A DNA stretch of 64,000 bases, taken from NCBI GenBank assembly GCA_001874335.1, contig MPDE01000010.1, positions 91,072 to 155,071 on the forward strand, given 5' to 3'. Shown one piece after another: positions 35,087-43,406 of the stretch. The notes under the pieces were generated by a model. It saw nothing but the letters and a program-made list of their open reading frames with translations. It had not been told where the DNA came from and did not search any database. The position numbers and the translations under genes are program-made. How positions within the stretch are numbered: the first letter of the stretch is position 1; the number at the start of each line of letters is the position of its first letter. Source of the stretch: Bacteroidetes bacterium MedPE-SWsnd-G2. GTDB taxonomy: Bacteria; Bacteroidota; Bacteroidia; Flavobacteriales; Flavobacteriaceae.

Positions 35087-35575
35087 ATGAAAGCAAAATC
35101 AAATTTTAATGCGATTTGGGGAATTTTGATGATAAGTTTATTCTTATCATGCTCTTCAGACGATGACGGTAATTCGGTGAATGATTTGAATCAAGAAATT
35201 CAAAACATTTCATCAGAAGTGATGCAAAGCAATTGGGTTGTGACCTATTTTTGGGATAGTGATCACGAAGAAACCAATCACTTTAACGGTTATACCTTTA
35301 ACTTTAATTCTAATGGAAGTTTAGTTGCTCAATCAGGAAATAACACCTACCAAGGTACTTGGTCAGTTACAAACGACAGCAATTCAAATTCTAATGATGA
35401 TTCTAGTGACGATTCAAATGATATCGATTTCAATATTTTCTTCGGTTCACCAAGCGATTTTCAAGAGCTTAGTGACGATTGGGATATTATATCACATTCG
35501 GCCACAAAAATAGAATTACGAGATGTAAGTGGAGGTAACGGAGGTACCGATTTTTTAACCTTCGAAAAAATTTAG
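35087..35575 (+). CDS. Small lipoprotein resembling module B of its neighbour
   Basis: A 162-residue lipoprotein: MKAKSNFNAIWGILMISLFL, lipobox LFLSC, then an acidic SSDDDG linker. The domain reads SNWVVTYFWDSDHEETNHFN, GYTFNFNSNGSLVAQ, GTWSV and then FQELSDDWDIISHSATKIEL and LTFEKI. This follows the same order as module B of the 922-residue protein upstream (ECHWVPEY, FNGFNFYFNDGQELIV, GNW, GEWEVVEC), but without its cysteines. ATG 35087 is preferred over GTG 35057. It lies 80 bases downstream on the same strand and a terminator follows, so the two are likely one unit. Confidence 0.82.
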   Translation: MKAKSNFNAIWGILMISLFLSCSSDDDGNSVNDLNQEIQNISSEVMQSNWVVTYFWDSDHEETNHFNGYTFNFNSNGSLVAQSGNNTYQGTWSVTNDSNSNSNDDSSDDSNDIDFNIFFGSPSDFQELSDDWDIISHSATKIELRDVSGGNGGTDFLTFEKI

Positions 35576-35600
35576 TTTAGTTATAAGTAGTTAATTATTT

Positions 35601-35636
35601 TGAGCCGGTCACATTTTAGTGATCGGCTCTTTTATT
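35601..35636 (+). terminator. Intrinsic terminator after the two-lipoprotein unit
   Basis: GAGCCGGTCAC pairs with GTGATCGGCTC (one G-U pair) over a 6-base loop, then TTTTATTTT. Confidence 0.88.
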
Positions 35637-35672
35637 TTGCTCACTAAACTTCATTTATAGCTTACAAATTAT

Positions 35673-35680
35673 TAAATTTG
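35673..35680 (+). promoter_or_regulatory. -7 box of ffh
   Basis: TAAATTTG, 26 bases before the ffh ATG; a perfect TAnnTTTG. Confidence 0.55.
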
Positions 35681-35706
35681 CAGTTCTTAAAATTTTAGTA
35701 AGATTT

Positions 35707-37035
35707 ATGTTTAATAATTTAAGTGATAAGTTAGATAAAGCGTTTCATGTATTAAAAGGACATGGAAGTATAACCGAAGTAAACGTTGCAGAAACTTTAA
35801 AAGAAGTTAGACGTGCATTATTAGATGCCGATGTTAACTTTAAAATTGCAAAAGATTTCACCAACAGGGTTAAAGAAAAAGCTTTAGGTCAGGATGTATT
35901 AACGACATTACAACCTGGACAATTGATGGTAAAAATTGTTAAGGATGAACTTACTGAATTAATGGGTGGTGATGCTGCCGGAATTAATTTATCAGGAACC
36001 CCAAGTGTAATCCTTATGTCTGGTTTACAAGGTTCTGGTAAGACAACCTTTTCAGGTAAATTAGCAAACTATCTTAAAACTAAAAAAACAAAGAAACCTT
36101 TATTAGTTGCCTGTGATGTTTATCGTCCTGCGGCAATTGATCAGTTACACGTGGTTGGTGATCAAATTGGAGTCGAAGTTTTTAGTGATCGTGGAAATAA
36201 TGATCCTGTTGCAATTGCGCAAGCAGGTGTTGCTCATGCAAAAGCAAACGGATTTAATGTGGTTATTATTGATACCGCAGGTCGTTTGGCTGTCGATGAA
36301 GCTATGATGAACGAGATTTCTAATATCCATTCTGCAATCAAGCCTCAAGAGACATTGTTTGTTGTAGATTCTATGACAGGTCAAGATGCTGTTAATACAG
36401 CAAAGGCTTTTAATGATGTTTTAAACTTTGATGGTGTAATCCTAACTAAATTAGATGGTGATACTCGTGGTGGTGCAGCGATTTCTATTAAATCTGTAGT
36501 AAACAAACCAATTAAGTTTATTGGTACTGGAGAGAAAATGGAAGCAATTGATGTTTTCTATCCTTCTCGTATGGCCGATCGTATTCTTGGAATGGGTGAT
36601 GTTGTGTCTTTAGTTGAGCGTGCTCAAGAGCAGTTTGATGAAGAAGAGGCAAGAAAACTTCAAAAGAAGATTGCTAAAAACCAATTCGGTTTTGATGATT
36701 TCCTTAAACAGATTCAGCAAATCAAGAAAATGGGTAACATGAAGGATCTTGTGGGGATGATTCCGGGTGCTGGAAAAATGATGAAGGATATTGATATTGA
36801 TGATGATGCTTTTAAGCATATTGAAGCTATCATCCACTCAATGACACCATCAGAGCGTACTAATCCAGCGACTATAAATGCAAGCCGTAAGAAGAGAATT
36901 GGTAAAGGATCAGGAACATCTGTTCAACAGGTTAATCAGTTGTTAAAGCAGTTTAATCAGATGAGCAAAATGATGAAAATGATGCAAGGCGGAGGCGGTA
37001 AGCGTATGATGCAAATGATGAAAAACGCGCGCTAA
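35707..37035 (+). CDS. ffh: Signal recognition particle protein Ffh
   Basis: A 442-residue SRP54 GTPase. The N domain (about 1-85) is followed by the G domain with GLQGSGKTT at 106-114, DVYRPAAIDQL, DTAGRLAVD and TKLDGDTRGG. The methionine-rich M domain (from about 300: KKMGNMKDLVGMIPGAGKMM) binds the signal sequence and SRP RNA, and the tail is very Met-rich (MSKMMKMMQGGGGKRMMQMM). It delivers nascent membrane proteins to FtsY and SecYEG. folD follows 45 bases later. Confidence 0.98.
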   Translation: MFNNLSDKLDKAFHVLKGHGSITEVNVAETLKEVRRALLDADVNFKIAKDFTNRVKEKALGQDVLTTLQPGQLMVKIVKDELTELMGGDAAGINLSGTPSVILMSGLQGSGKTTFSGKLANYLKTKKTKKPLLVACDVYRPAAIDQLHVVGDQIGVEVFSDRGNNDPVAIAQAGVAHAKANGFNVVIIDTAGRLAVDEAMMNEISNIHSAIKPQETLFVVDSMTGQDAVNTAKAFNDVLNFDGVILTKLDGDTRGGAAISIKSVVNKPIKFIGTGEKMEAIDVFYPSRMADRILGMGDVVSLVERAQEQFDEEEARKLQKKIAKNQFGFDDFLKQIQQIKKMGNMKDLVGMIPGAGKMMKDIDIDDDAFKHIEAIIHSMTPSERTNPATINASRKKRIGKGSGTSVQQVNQLLKQFNQMSKMMKMMQGGGGKRMMQMMKNAR

Positions 37036-37080
37036 AAAAAATACAATTTATTTAAAGCTCAATAAACAACACCTTTCAAA

Positions 37081-37962
37081 ATGACAATTTTAGACGGTAA
37101 AAAAGTTAGTAATGACATTAAGAATGAAATTACTGAACAAGTAAGTAAAATGAAAGAAAGAGGAGAAAAACCTCCTCATTTAGCGGCTGTTATTGTAGGA
37201 AATGACGGTGCGAGTTTAACTTATGTTGGAAGTAAAGTAAAGGCTTGTGAACGTGTAGGATTTGAGTCTACAATGGTTAGAATGCCAAGCACTTCAAGTG
37301 AGTTAGAGTTGTTAGATAAAATTGAAGAATTAAACAACAATGAAGACATTGACGGGTTTATAATTCAATTGCCATTACCTCCACAAATTAATACCCAAAA
37401 AGTATTAATGGCTGTCAATCCAGATAAGGATGTGGATGGATTTCATCCAATGAATTTTGGAAAAATGGCATTAGATATGTCAACATTTATTCCAGCTACG
37501 CCATTTGGTATTTTAGAATTGTTAGACCGTTATGGTGTAGATACTCAAGGAAAGCATACCGTGGTTATTGGGAGGTCTCATATTGTAGGTCGCCCGATGA
37601 GTATTTTAATGGGAAGAAAAGGATTTCCAGGAAACTCTACGGTTACGCTTACGCATAGTCATACTAAAAACATTACCCAAATTACGTCTCAAGCAGATAT
37701 TATTATTTCGGCCTTAGGAGTTCCTAACTTTTTGAAAGCTGAAATGGTTAAGGATGATGTTGTAATTATTGATGTTGGTATTACTCGTGTGCCAAAAGAA
37801 GATGCTCCAAAAGGTTATGTAATCACTGGTGATGTTGATTTTGAAAACGTAAGTAAAAAAGCAAGTTTTATCACTCCGGTACCTGGTGGTGTTGGTCCGA
37901 TGACTATTGCAATGCTTTTAAAGAATACATTATTAGCAAGAGAATACAAAAACCTTAAGTAA
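37081..37962 (+). CDS. folD: Methylene-THF dehydrogenase / methenyl-THF cyclohydrolase
   Basis: A 293-residue bifunctional enzyme interconverting 5,10-methylene-THF and 10-formyl-THF with NADP. It has the catalytic YVGSKVKACERVGF with the active Lys, GFIIQLPLPPQIN, PDKDVDGFHPMNFGKMAL, the Rossmann VVIGRSHIVGRPMSILM and the C-terminal ITPVPGGVGPMTIAMLL. Length is standard. It is on the ffh strand and probably co-transcribed, since no terminator separates them. Confidence 0.98.
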   Translation: MTILDGKKVSNDIKNEITEQVSKMKERGEKPPHLAAVIVGNDGASLTYVGSKVKACERVGFESTMVRMPSTSSELELLDKIEELNNNEDIDGFIIQLPLPPQINTQKVLMAVNPDKDVDGFHPMNFGKMALDMSTFIPATPFGILELLDRYGVDTQGKHTVVIGRSHIVGRPMSILMGRKGFPGNSTVTLTHSHTKNITQITSQADIIISALGVPNFLKAEMVKDDVVIIDVGITRVPKEDAPKGYVITGDVDFENVSKKASFITPVPGGVGPMTIAMLLKNTLLAREYKNLK

Positions 37963-38033
37963 TTAACACTACTTAATTTTTCACATTTTATTATTGGGGT
38001 ATGTGATTAGTTTAACCACTAAAATGAATACGC

Positions 38034-38723
38034 ATGTCCAAAGTTGAAATCGGAAGTCTTCAACATTTACTCCCAATACTAGTATCAGTTATATTATCTA
38101 TAGTTGTCATTGGGTACGCCAATAAAAAACTTAATAGAGCGCAACAGGAAAAACTCGTTCATAGATTTGCGCAGCTTATATGGATGTTTTTGGTGGCATA
38201 TCACCTTGTGTATATTTACTTGGGAGGATATGATTATGCCACAGATTTACCTTTATTTTTATGCAGTTTTGTTGCCTTAATTATCCCTGTTTTCACCTAT
38301 TATAAAAAATACTGGATGTTTGAGATTCTCTTTTTTTGGGTCATGGGAGGATCTTTTTTGGGGGTTCTTACTCCAGATATTCCACTTGGGTTTCCAAGTT
38401 TTGATTATTTTAGGTATTGGTTGGTTCACTTAGGTTTAGTGATGATAATATTGTATTACGTTTTTGTGTTGAAATACAAACCAAATTTTGAAAGTGTAGT
38501 GAAATCAATATTGTGTTTACAAGTATATGTTGGTGTTATGATGCTAGTAAATTACGTTTTAGATGGTAATTATTCTTATTTAACTAGACGTCCAGAGGCT
38601 TATACCTTTTTAGATTATTTTGGAGTTTGGCCATATTATATACTGTATGTTCAATTATTTTTAATTCCTTATTTCTTAGTTATATATTCTCCCTTTTACG
38701 TTTTGAATAAGACAAAATCCTAA
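38034..38723 (+). CDS. YwaF/TIGR02206-like integral membrane protein
   Basis: A 229-residue protein with six to seven hydrophobic segments. DLPLFLCSFVALIIP near residue 75, LTPDIPLGFPSFDYFRYWLV near 115 and NYVLDGNYSYLTRRPE near 180 match the pattern of the YwaF/TIGR02206 group, whose function is not known. The first membrane helix starts near residue 11. It follows folD by 71 bases. The gene ends two bases before the convergent VOC gene. Confidence 0.78.
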   Translation: MSKVEIGSLQHLLPILVSVILSIVVIGYANKKLNRAQQEKLVHRFAQLIWMFLVAYHLVYIYLGGYDYATDLPLFLCSFVALIIPVFTYYKKYWMFEILFFWVMGGSFLGVLTPDIPLGFPSFDYFRYWLVHLGLVMIILYYVFVLKYKPNFESVVKSILCLQVYVGVMMLVNYVLDGNYSYLTRRPEAYTFLDYFGVWPYYILYVQLFLIPYFLVIYSPFYVLNKTKS

Positions 38724-38725
38724 CA

Positions 38726-39151
38726 TTATTTTTTAAAGATTTGATTGGTGTTTTTAAACGTTTTGAATTCTAAAGCGTTACCAGAAGGATCTGTGAAAAA
38801 CATTGTTTTTTGTTCACCTGTTTCGCCTTCAAATCTCAAGTAAGGTTCTATAATAAAATCAATAGAATGTGATTTTAGCTGCTGCTCAAATTGTGTAAAC
38901 TCATCCCATTTTAATATGACGCCAAAATGTGGCACTGGCACATGCTTGCCATCAACAGAATTTGCATGGTTTTCATCAAAAAGATGCTGAGGTTTTTTAT
39001 GAATTACTAATTGATGACCAAAGCAATTAAAATCTACCCATTCTTTACTGCTTCTTCCTTCTTCAAAACCTAAAATAGAATTGTAAAAGGATCTACATTC
39101 TTCTAAGTTGTACACTGGAATGGCCAGGTGAAATGGGTTTAAATCAGACAT
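38726..39151 (-). CDS. VOC-family (glyoxalase-like) protein
   Basis: A 141-residue protein with a pair of beta-alpha-beta-beta-beta units. The first is HLAIPVYNLEECRSFYNSIL. The second contains HFGVILKWDEFTQFEQQL and FTDPSGNALEFKTF, the usual end of VOC proteins, where His and Glu bind metal. The family includes glyoxalases, dioxygenases and resistance proteins. The substrate cannot be read. It lies eight bases after rluF and is probably co-transcribed. Confidence 0.85.
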   Translation of the reverse strand: MSDLNPFHLAIPVYNLEECRSFYNSILGFEEGRSSKEWVDFNCFGHQLVIHKKPQHLFDENHANSVDGKHVPVPHFGVILKWDEFTQFEQQLKSHSIDFIIEPYLRFEGETGEQKTMFFTDPSGNALEFKTFKNTNQIFKK

Positions 39152-39159
39152 AATAATAG

Positions 39160-39924
39160 TTATTTGCGTCTTGTGCGTTTAGGAGAGAATCCTTGAGTAG
39201 TCGTTTTTGATGAATCTTGAATTAATGTATTTAAACCTGCTAATTCTTCTGTGCTAAGTTCTCTGTATTCCCCAACAGGCATGTCCATTTTTATATTCAT
39301 AATTCTAACCCTCTGAAGTGTTTCTACCTCATAGTTAAGGTACTCACACATTCGTCTAATTTGTCTGTTTAAACCTTGTGTAAGAATGATTCGGAATTTG
39401 AATTTACTAATTTTTTCAACCTTGCATTTTTTTGTAATAGTATCTAAAATTGGAATACCGTGAGACATGCGCTCTACAAAAGTTTGAGAAATTGGCTTGT
39501 CAACAGTAACGATATACTCTTTTTCATGGTTGTTACTAGCTCTTAAAATTTTATTTACAATATCACCATCATCGGTTAAGAGAATTAAACCTTCACTTGG
39601 TTTGTCTAATCTTCCGATAGGGAAAATACGTTTCGGATAATTTATAAAATCAATGATGTTATCTTTTTCAACTCTCGTATCAGTCGTACAAACAATACCA
39701 ACTGGTTTATTGAGCGCTAAATAGACAAATTTCTTATTTTCTTGTTTTTTAATAGGCTGCCCATCAACTGCAACGAGGTCTCCGGGTGCCACTTTAGTGC
39801 CTAATTCTGGGATTTCTCCATTAATGGTAACACGTTCTGCTTCTATTAATTTGTCTGCTGCTCTACGGGAGCAATACCCAGCCTCACTTAAGTATTTGTT
39901 AAGTCGTTTTAATTCCTCATTCAT
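39160..39924 (-). CDS. rluF: 23S rRNA pseudouridine(2604) synthase
   Basis: A 254-residue RsuA-family pseudouridine synthase. An S4 domain ([20 protein letters not shown]) is followed by the catalytic [18 protein letters not shown] with the essential Asp and by [19 protein letters not shown]. The RluF branch is chosen from [20 protein letters not shown] and the Leu-Asn-Lys start; RluB/E are close relatives. The C-terminal tail is basic (SPKRTRRK). A -7 box ends four bases before its ATG. Confidence 0.9.
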   Translation of the reverse strand: MNEELKRLNKYLSEAGYCSRRAADKLIEAERVTINGEIPELGTKVAPGDLVAVDGQPIKKQENKKFVYLALNKPVGIVCTTDTRVEKDNIIDFINYPKRIFPIGRLDKPSEGLILLTDDGDIVNKILRASNNHEKEYIVTVDKPISQTFVERMSHGIPILDTITKKCKVEKISKFKFRIILTQGLNRQIRRMCEYLNYEVETLQRVRIMNIKMDMPVGEYRELSTEELAGLNTLIQDSSKTTTQGFSPKRTRRK

Positions 39925-39928
39925 AGTG

Positions 39929-39936
39929 CAAATATA
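39929..39936 (-). promoter_or_regulatory. -7 box touching the rluF start
   Basis: On the minus strand this reads TATATTTG, four bases before the ATG, in the 20-base gap after the hydrolase gene. It suggests a leaderless transcript; no -33 element is clear. Confidence 0.4.
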
Positions 39937-39944
39937 AGCTAAGT

Positions 39945-40775
39945 TTAGGTGGTAATAAACGTTTTTACCATGGCTATAATATCAGCATGATTTAATCCAT
40001 GGCCATACCCTTTAGTTTTGATAAACTCACTGTTTTTAATTTTAGACTCATATAAGTAAGCCTCTTCTACAGCAATTATTTTGTCTTCTTCATCATGGAT
40101 TATCAAAGATTTTATGTTGTTTAATTCTTCCGATTTTTCAGCCCCAGAGAACTTAGATGGTGGGTTACCAAATCTATTTTCAATGGTATAGTCCAGAAGT
40201 TCTATAACTCTATTGTTATACCCTAGCATATCGGTATAGCCCTTAAAAACATTTTCAAATTCTGAAGGTGCCCCGAGTAATATTAATTTGCCATTCCAGT
40301 CTTGGTTAAACTTGCTGAGGTAAAATATGGATGACATTCCGCCAACCGAATGCCCAATTACAATTTCAGGATTGTAGGCTTGGACTACGACATTTAAATA
40401 CTCAGCATAAATAAGGGCATTGAATTCTTTAGTTTCAGATTTTCCATGTCCAGGGGCATCAAGTGCGATGAATGTACAGTCTAAATCAGATAAGGATTCA
40501 ATGAATAATTTCCATCTACCAGCATTACTTTCCCAGCCATGTGCCAAGAGAACAGTTTTAGAGCCTGAACCCCATTTGTAACTACTAAAAGCTTCGTTGT
40601 TGTAGAAATGCTTTTGTTCTTGGGCAGCATCTAAAAACGCCATTTGAGTGGTGTTTGCCTGTCCTCGTCTTGGTGTTGAAAATATGGAAAGCGCTTTGTT
40701 GGCAGCATAAGTTTTAGAAACATAGCTTGCCCCGTTTATAAATTTTCCAATAGACCAAATTATAATCTTCTCCAT
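39945..40775 (-). CDS. Alpha/beta hydrolase
   Basis: A 276-residue alpha/beta hydrolase. The oxyanion region is [13 protein letters not shown], the nucleophile Ser is in GHSVGGMSS, the acid is Asp in [16 protein letters not shown] and the His is in [11 protein letters not shown]. The order fits the family. The substrate is unknown. Its start directly follows the cupin stop, and it ends an apparent operon HerA-lipoprotein-cupin-hydrolase. Confidence 0.85.
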   Translation of the reverse strand: MEKIIIWSIGKFINGASYVSKTYAANKALSIFSTPRRGQANTTQMAFLDAAQEQKHFYNNEAFSSYKWGSGSKTVLLAHGWESNAGRWKLFIESLSDLDCTFIALDAPGHGKSETKEFNALIYAEYLNVVVQAYNPEIVIGHSVGGMSSIFYLSKFNQDWNGKLILLGAPSEFENVFKGYTDMLGYNNRVIELLDYTIENRFGNPPSKFSGAEKSEELNNIKSLIIHDEEDKIIAVEEAYLYESKIKNSEFIKTKGYGHGLNHADIIAMVKTFITT

Positions 40776-41138
40776 TTATTCTTCTCGATGCACCAAATCC
40801 ATAGCGAATGCTGGTAAGCAAATTGCTAAATACTCGCATGGTTCACTAAAAGGATTTGAATATTGTACTCTAGTGTTTTTGTTGATTTTAATAGATTGCC
40901 CTGCCTTCAAAACCAAAGTTTCTCCATCAACAATAAACTGTTTTTTACCGGAAAATATGAAGGTGTATTCATCAAATTCTGGGGTTTGAAAGGGCTCACT
41001 CCAACCCGGAGGAGCAACCATATGAGCAATGCTTAGATCGGATGTGCCCGAAGTGGCATTGCCAAAATGTTCCTTGATAACTTTACCATCTGTGGTAGGG
41101 ACCACAAATGGTTTGTCTTGAATGGTATATGACTTCAT
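40776..41138 (-). CDS. Cupin-domain protein
   Basis: A 120-residue single cupin. The two motifs are weakly visible: EPFQTPEFDEYTFIFSGKKQF (motif 1, with Glu but few His) and GQSIKINKNTRVQYSNPFSE (motif 2). The metal site seems reduced. The family covers many enzymes and binding proteins, so no reaction can be given. It abuts the hydrolase start and ends 10 bases after the lipoprotein gene. Confidence 0.75.
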   Translation of the reverse strand: MKSYTIQDKPFVVPTTDGKVIKEHFGNATSGTSDLSIAHMVAPPGWSEPFQTPEFDEYTFIFSGKKQFIVDGETLVLKAGQSIKINKNTRVQYSNPFSEPCEYLAICLPAFAMDLVHREE

Positions 41139-41148
41139 AATCCTGAGT

Positions 41149-41703
41149 TTATAACCAGTGTAACATAAAGAATTTTACTTTGGCATTATCTGGTATTTGT
41201 GAACTTTCAATGTTTAAATTTAAATCAAACCTAAGATTTGCAGGAAGTTCTTTTTTGTCAATGGTAAAAGAGGCGTTTATTTCATCAACACTAATTACAA
41301 TATTAGATATTAAATTGTTGATTTTGGAGATTGTATAATTTTCAGAGATGTCTTTAAAACTACTAATTGCTGAAATACCTTTATCTGTTTTATATCTCGA
41401 ATCTAATATTTGAACGTTTTTAATAACAGCTGTAGAGTCTAAAATTTGACTCGTTGAAAGTGATAATAGTTTATCACCGCCTTTTGCGTAAATGTCTATT
41501 TTGTTGGCGCCACTTCTAAATTCATCTCCCTTTTTAAATTGTACGATTGAATCGTTTGGAAAGGCAAGATTTAAATCTTTTACCCGAGTTGAATCCGTTA
41601 ATAAGCCAATATTATGCTTTTGAATTATAAATGGATCTGTTGGAGATTGGCAACTGCTTAACGCCAATGCTAATGCTGCAATACTTAAAATTGATTTAGT
41701 CAT
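41149..41703 (-). CDS. Lipoprotein of unknown function
   Basis: A 184-residue lipoprotein I do not recognise. The signal MTKSILSIAALALALSSC gives lipid-modified Cys18. The mature part has DSTRVKDLNLAFPNDSIVQF, a repeated strand-like pattern (GGDKLLSLSTSQILDSTAVI, QILDSRYKTDKGISAISSF) and ends VKFFMLHWL. The repeated beta-like pattern suggests a small beta-rich domain. It is in line with the HerA gene upstream (37-base gap) and the cupin downstream. Confidence 0.72.
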   Translation of the reverse strand: MTKSILSIAALALALSSCQSPTDPFIIQKHNIGLLTDSTRVKDLNLAFPNDSIVQFKKGDEFRSGANKIDIYAKGGDKLLSLSTSQILDSTAVIKNVQILDSRYKTDKGISAISSFKDISENYTISKINNLISNIVISVDEINASFTIDKKELPANLRFDLNLNIESSQIPDNAKVKFFMLHWL

Positions 41704-41740
41704 TAATTTTTAATTGAATATTTATGCCTTAGGCTATTTG

Positions 41741-43294
41741 TTATTTTTTAATCATTTTGTTTAGGATCCCAAATACGCTTCTAATAAAAGTGGCGCTTGT
41801 AAGTACCTTAACGATAGGATTCATCCTTGTACTTTGTCGTTTGGGTTTAGAACGCTGTTTACGTTTTTGCTCTTCTTCTAATTTTTTAAGCTTTTCTTGT
41901 TCTATTTTGGCCTTTACTAAAGCCTCTTCTTGTTCGGCGAATTTAATTTTTTTAGTTAACATTTCATACGCACTTTCTCTATCAATTTCTGAATTATATT
42001 TTTTTATTAATTCAGATTGGGATAATAAAGAACTCAGTTCTGACGGCGATAAAATATCCATCCTACTCATCGGTGCTCTAAGCATGGTCGCTGCTAATGG
42101 GGTAGGTTTCCCTTTTTCGTTTAAAGCAGAAACCAAAGCTTCTCCAATACCTAACGACGTAAGTGTTGCTGTAGTATCATAATATGGTGAGTCTGGATAA
42201 TTTTCTGCAGTTAATTTTATGGCCTTTCTGTCTTTTGCAGTAAACGCTCTTAAGGCATGCTGTATTTTTAACCCCAATTGTCCTAAAACGGCATCTGGGA
42301 TATCTGTTGGGTTTTGAGTTACAAAATATAAACCTACGCCTTTACTTCTTATTAGTTTTACTATGTTTTCGATTTGATCGATTAAGACACTGGAAGCTTG
42401 CTTAAATATAAGATGAGCTTCATCAATAAAAATTACAAGTTCGGGTTGGCCACTATCCCCTTGTTCAGGGAAGGTGGTGTAGATCTCGGCAAGTAAACTT
42501 AACATGAAAGTGGAAAAGAGTTTTGGTCTATCCTGAATGTCGGTAAGACGCATAATGTTTATAAATCCTCTTCCGTTTTTATCTAACCTTTGAAGGTCTG
42601 AAACTTCAAACGATGTTTCTCCAAAAAATAAATCGGCACCTTGCTGTTCTAATTCTACAATTTTCCTCAAGATGGCTCCTGTAGAAGCTATAGATAATCT
42701 CCCATAATCTTTTTCTAATTCTTCGCGACCTTGATTCGTCGCATAATGAAGTATTTTCTTTAAATCTTTTAAATCTAACAGAGGTAGGCTATTATCGTCA
42801 CAATATTTAAATAGTATAGCTAATATTCCAGATTGAGTTTCCGATAGATTTAAAATTCTTGATAAAAGAATAGGTCCAAATTCACTAACCGTAGCTCTTA
42901 ATCTCACACCATTTTGTTCTGAAAGAGTTAAGACTTCAACCGGAAATGATTTTGGTTCAAAAGGCAAACCAATGAGGTTGTGCCTTTCGTCAATCTTAGG
43001 ATGGCCAGGGCTTGGTTGAGCTAAACCACTTAAGTCCCCTTTTATGTCCATTAAAAGTACAGGGATGCCTTTTTCAGAAAGGTTTTCGGCTAAAACTTGA
43101 AGTGTTTTGGTTTTTCCAGTTCCAGTAGCTCCTGCTATTAAACCATGTCTGTTTAAAGTTTTAAGCGGGAGTTTAACGTATGCGTTTTTTAAAGGATTTT
43201 CATCATAAATTGCAGAGCCAATCGTGATAAAATCACCTTTAGTGGTATAGCCTTCGTGTATGTGTTGAAGAAAAGCATCTTGATTGTTTTCCAT
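41741..43294 (-). CDS. yjgR: HerA/YjgR-type ATPase (DUF853)
   Basis: A 517-residue P-loop ATPase of the HerA-FtsK superfamily, DUF853 branch. Walker A is GATGTGKT at 55-62, followed by the VLLMDIKGDLSGLAQPSPGH motif that marks this branch. Walker B is VIFIDEAHLIF, and LYFVTQNPTDIPDAVLGQLG contains the sensor. A Lys/Glu-rich coiled coil (about 435-490) precedes a basic C-terminus. DNA-translocating activity is inferred from the family. No nurA nuclease or defence partner is adjacent, so I do not call it a defence gene. Confidence 0.9.
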   Translation of the reverse strand: MENNQDAFLQHIHEGYTTKGDFITIGSAIYDENPLKNAYVKLPLKTLNRHGLIAGATGTGKTKTLQVLAENLSEKGIPVLLMDIKGDLSGLAQPSPGHPKIDERHNLIGLPFEPKSFPVEVLTLSEQNGVRLRATVSEFGPILLSRILNLSETQSGILAILFKYCDDNSLPLLDLKDLKKILHYATNQGREELEKDYGRLSIASTGAILRKIVELEQQGADLFFGETSFEVSDLQRLDKNGRGFINIMRLTDIQDRPKLFSTFMLSLLAEIYTTFPEQGDSGQPELVIFIDEAHLIFKQASSVLIDQIENIVKLIRSKGVGLYFVTQNPTDIPDAVLGQLGLKIQHALRAFTAKDRKAIKLTAENYPDSPYYDTTATLTSLGIGEALVSALNEKGKPTPLAATMLRAPMSRMDILSPSELSSLLSQSELIKKYNSEIDRESAYEMLTKKIKFAEQEEALVKAKIEQEKLKKLEEEQKRKQRSKPKRQSTRMNPIVKVLTSATFIRSVFGILNKMIKK

Positions 43295-43344
43295 GTTTAT
43301 TTTTATTTGTTTAAAAATAAAGGATTTATAATCAAGTAAAAAAA

Positions 43345-43390
43345 AACTTGAGCGGATTGATAAGTTTTTATGTCAATCCGCCCAAGTGAT
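43345..43390 (-). terminator. Terminator of the C1q-like operon
   Basis: CTTGAGCGGATTGA pairs with TCAATCCGCCCAAG (one mismatch) over a 12-base loop. On the minus strand it is followed by a long T-run. It lies about 20 bases past the stop of the last gene. Confidence 0.88.
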
Positions 43391-43406
43391 TATTTAAAAG
43401 TTTTTA

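Noticed and set aside
41757..42182. 141-codon plus-strand frame opposite the HerA-type gene
   Set aside because: It is antisense to a clear ATPase gene; the hydrophobic look comes from the Lys/Glu-rich coiled coil read backwards.
41741..43294. HerA ATPase as part of a phage-defence system
   Set aside because: The DUF853 branch is widespread housekeeping, and no nuclease, SIR2 or other defence partner is adjacent.
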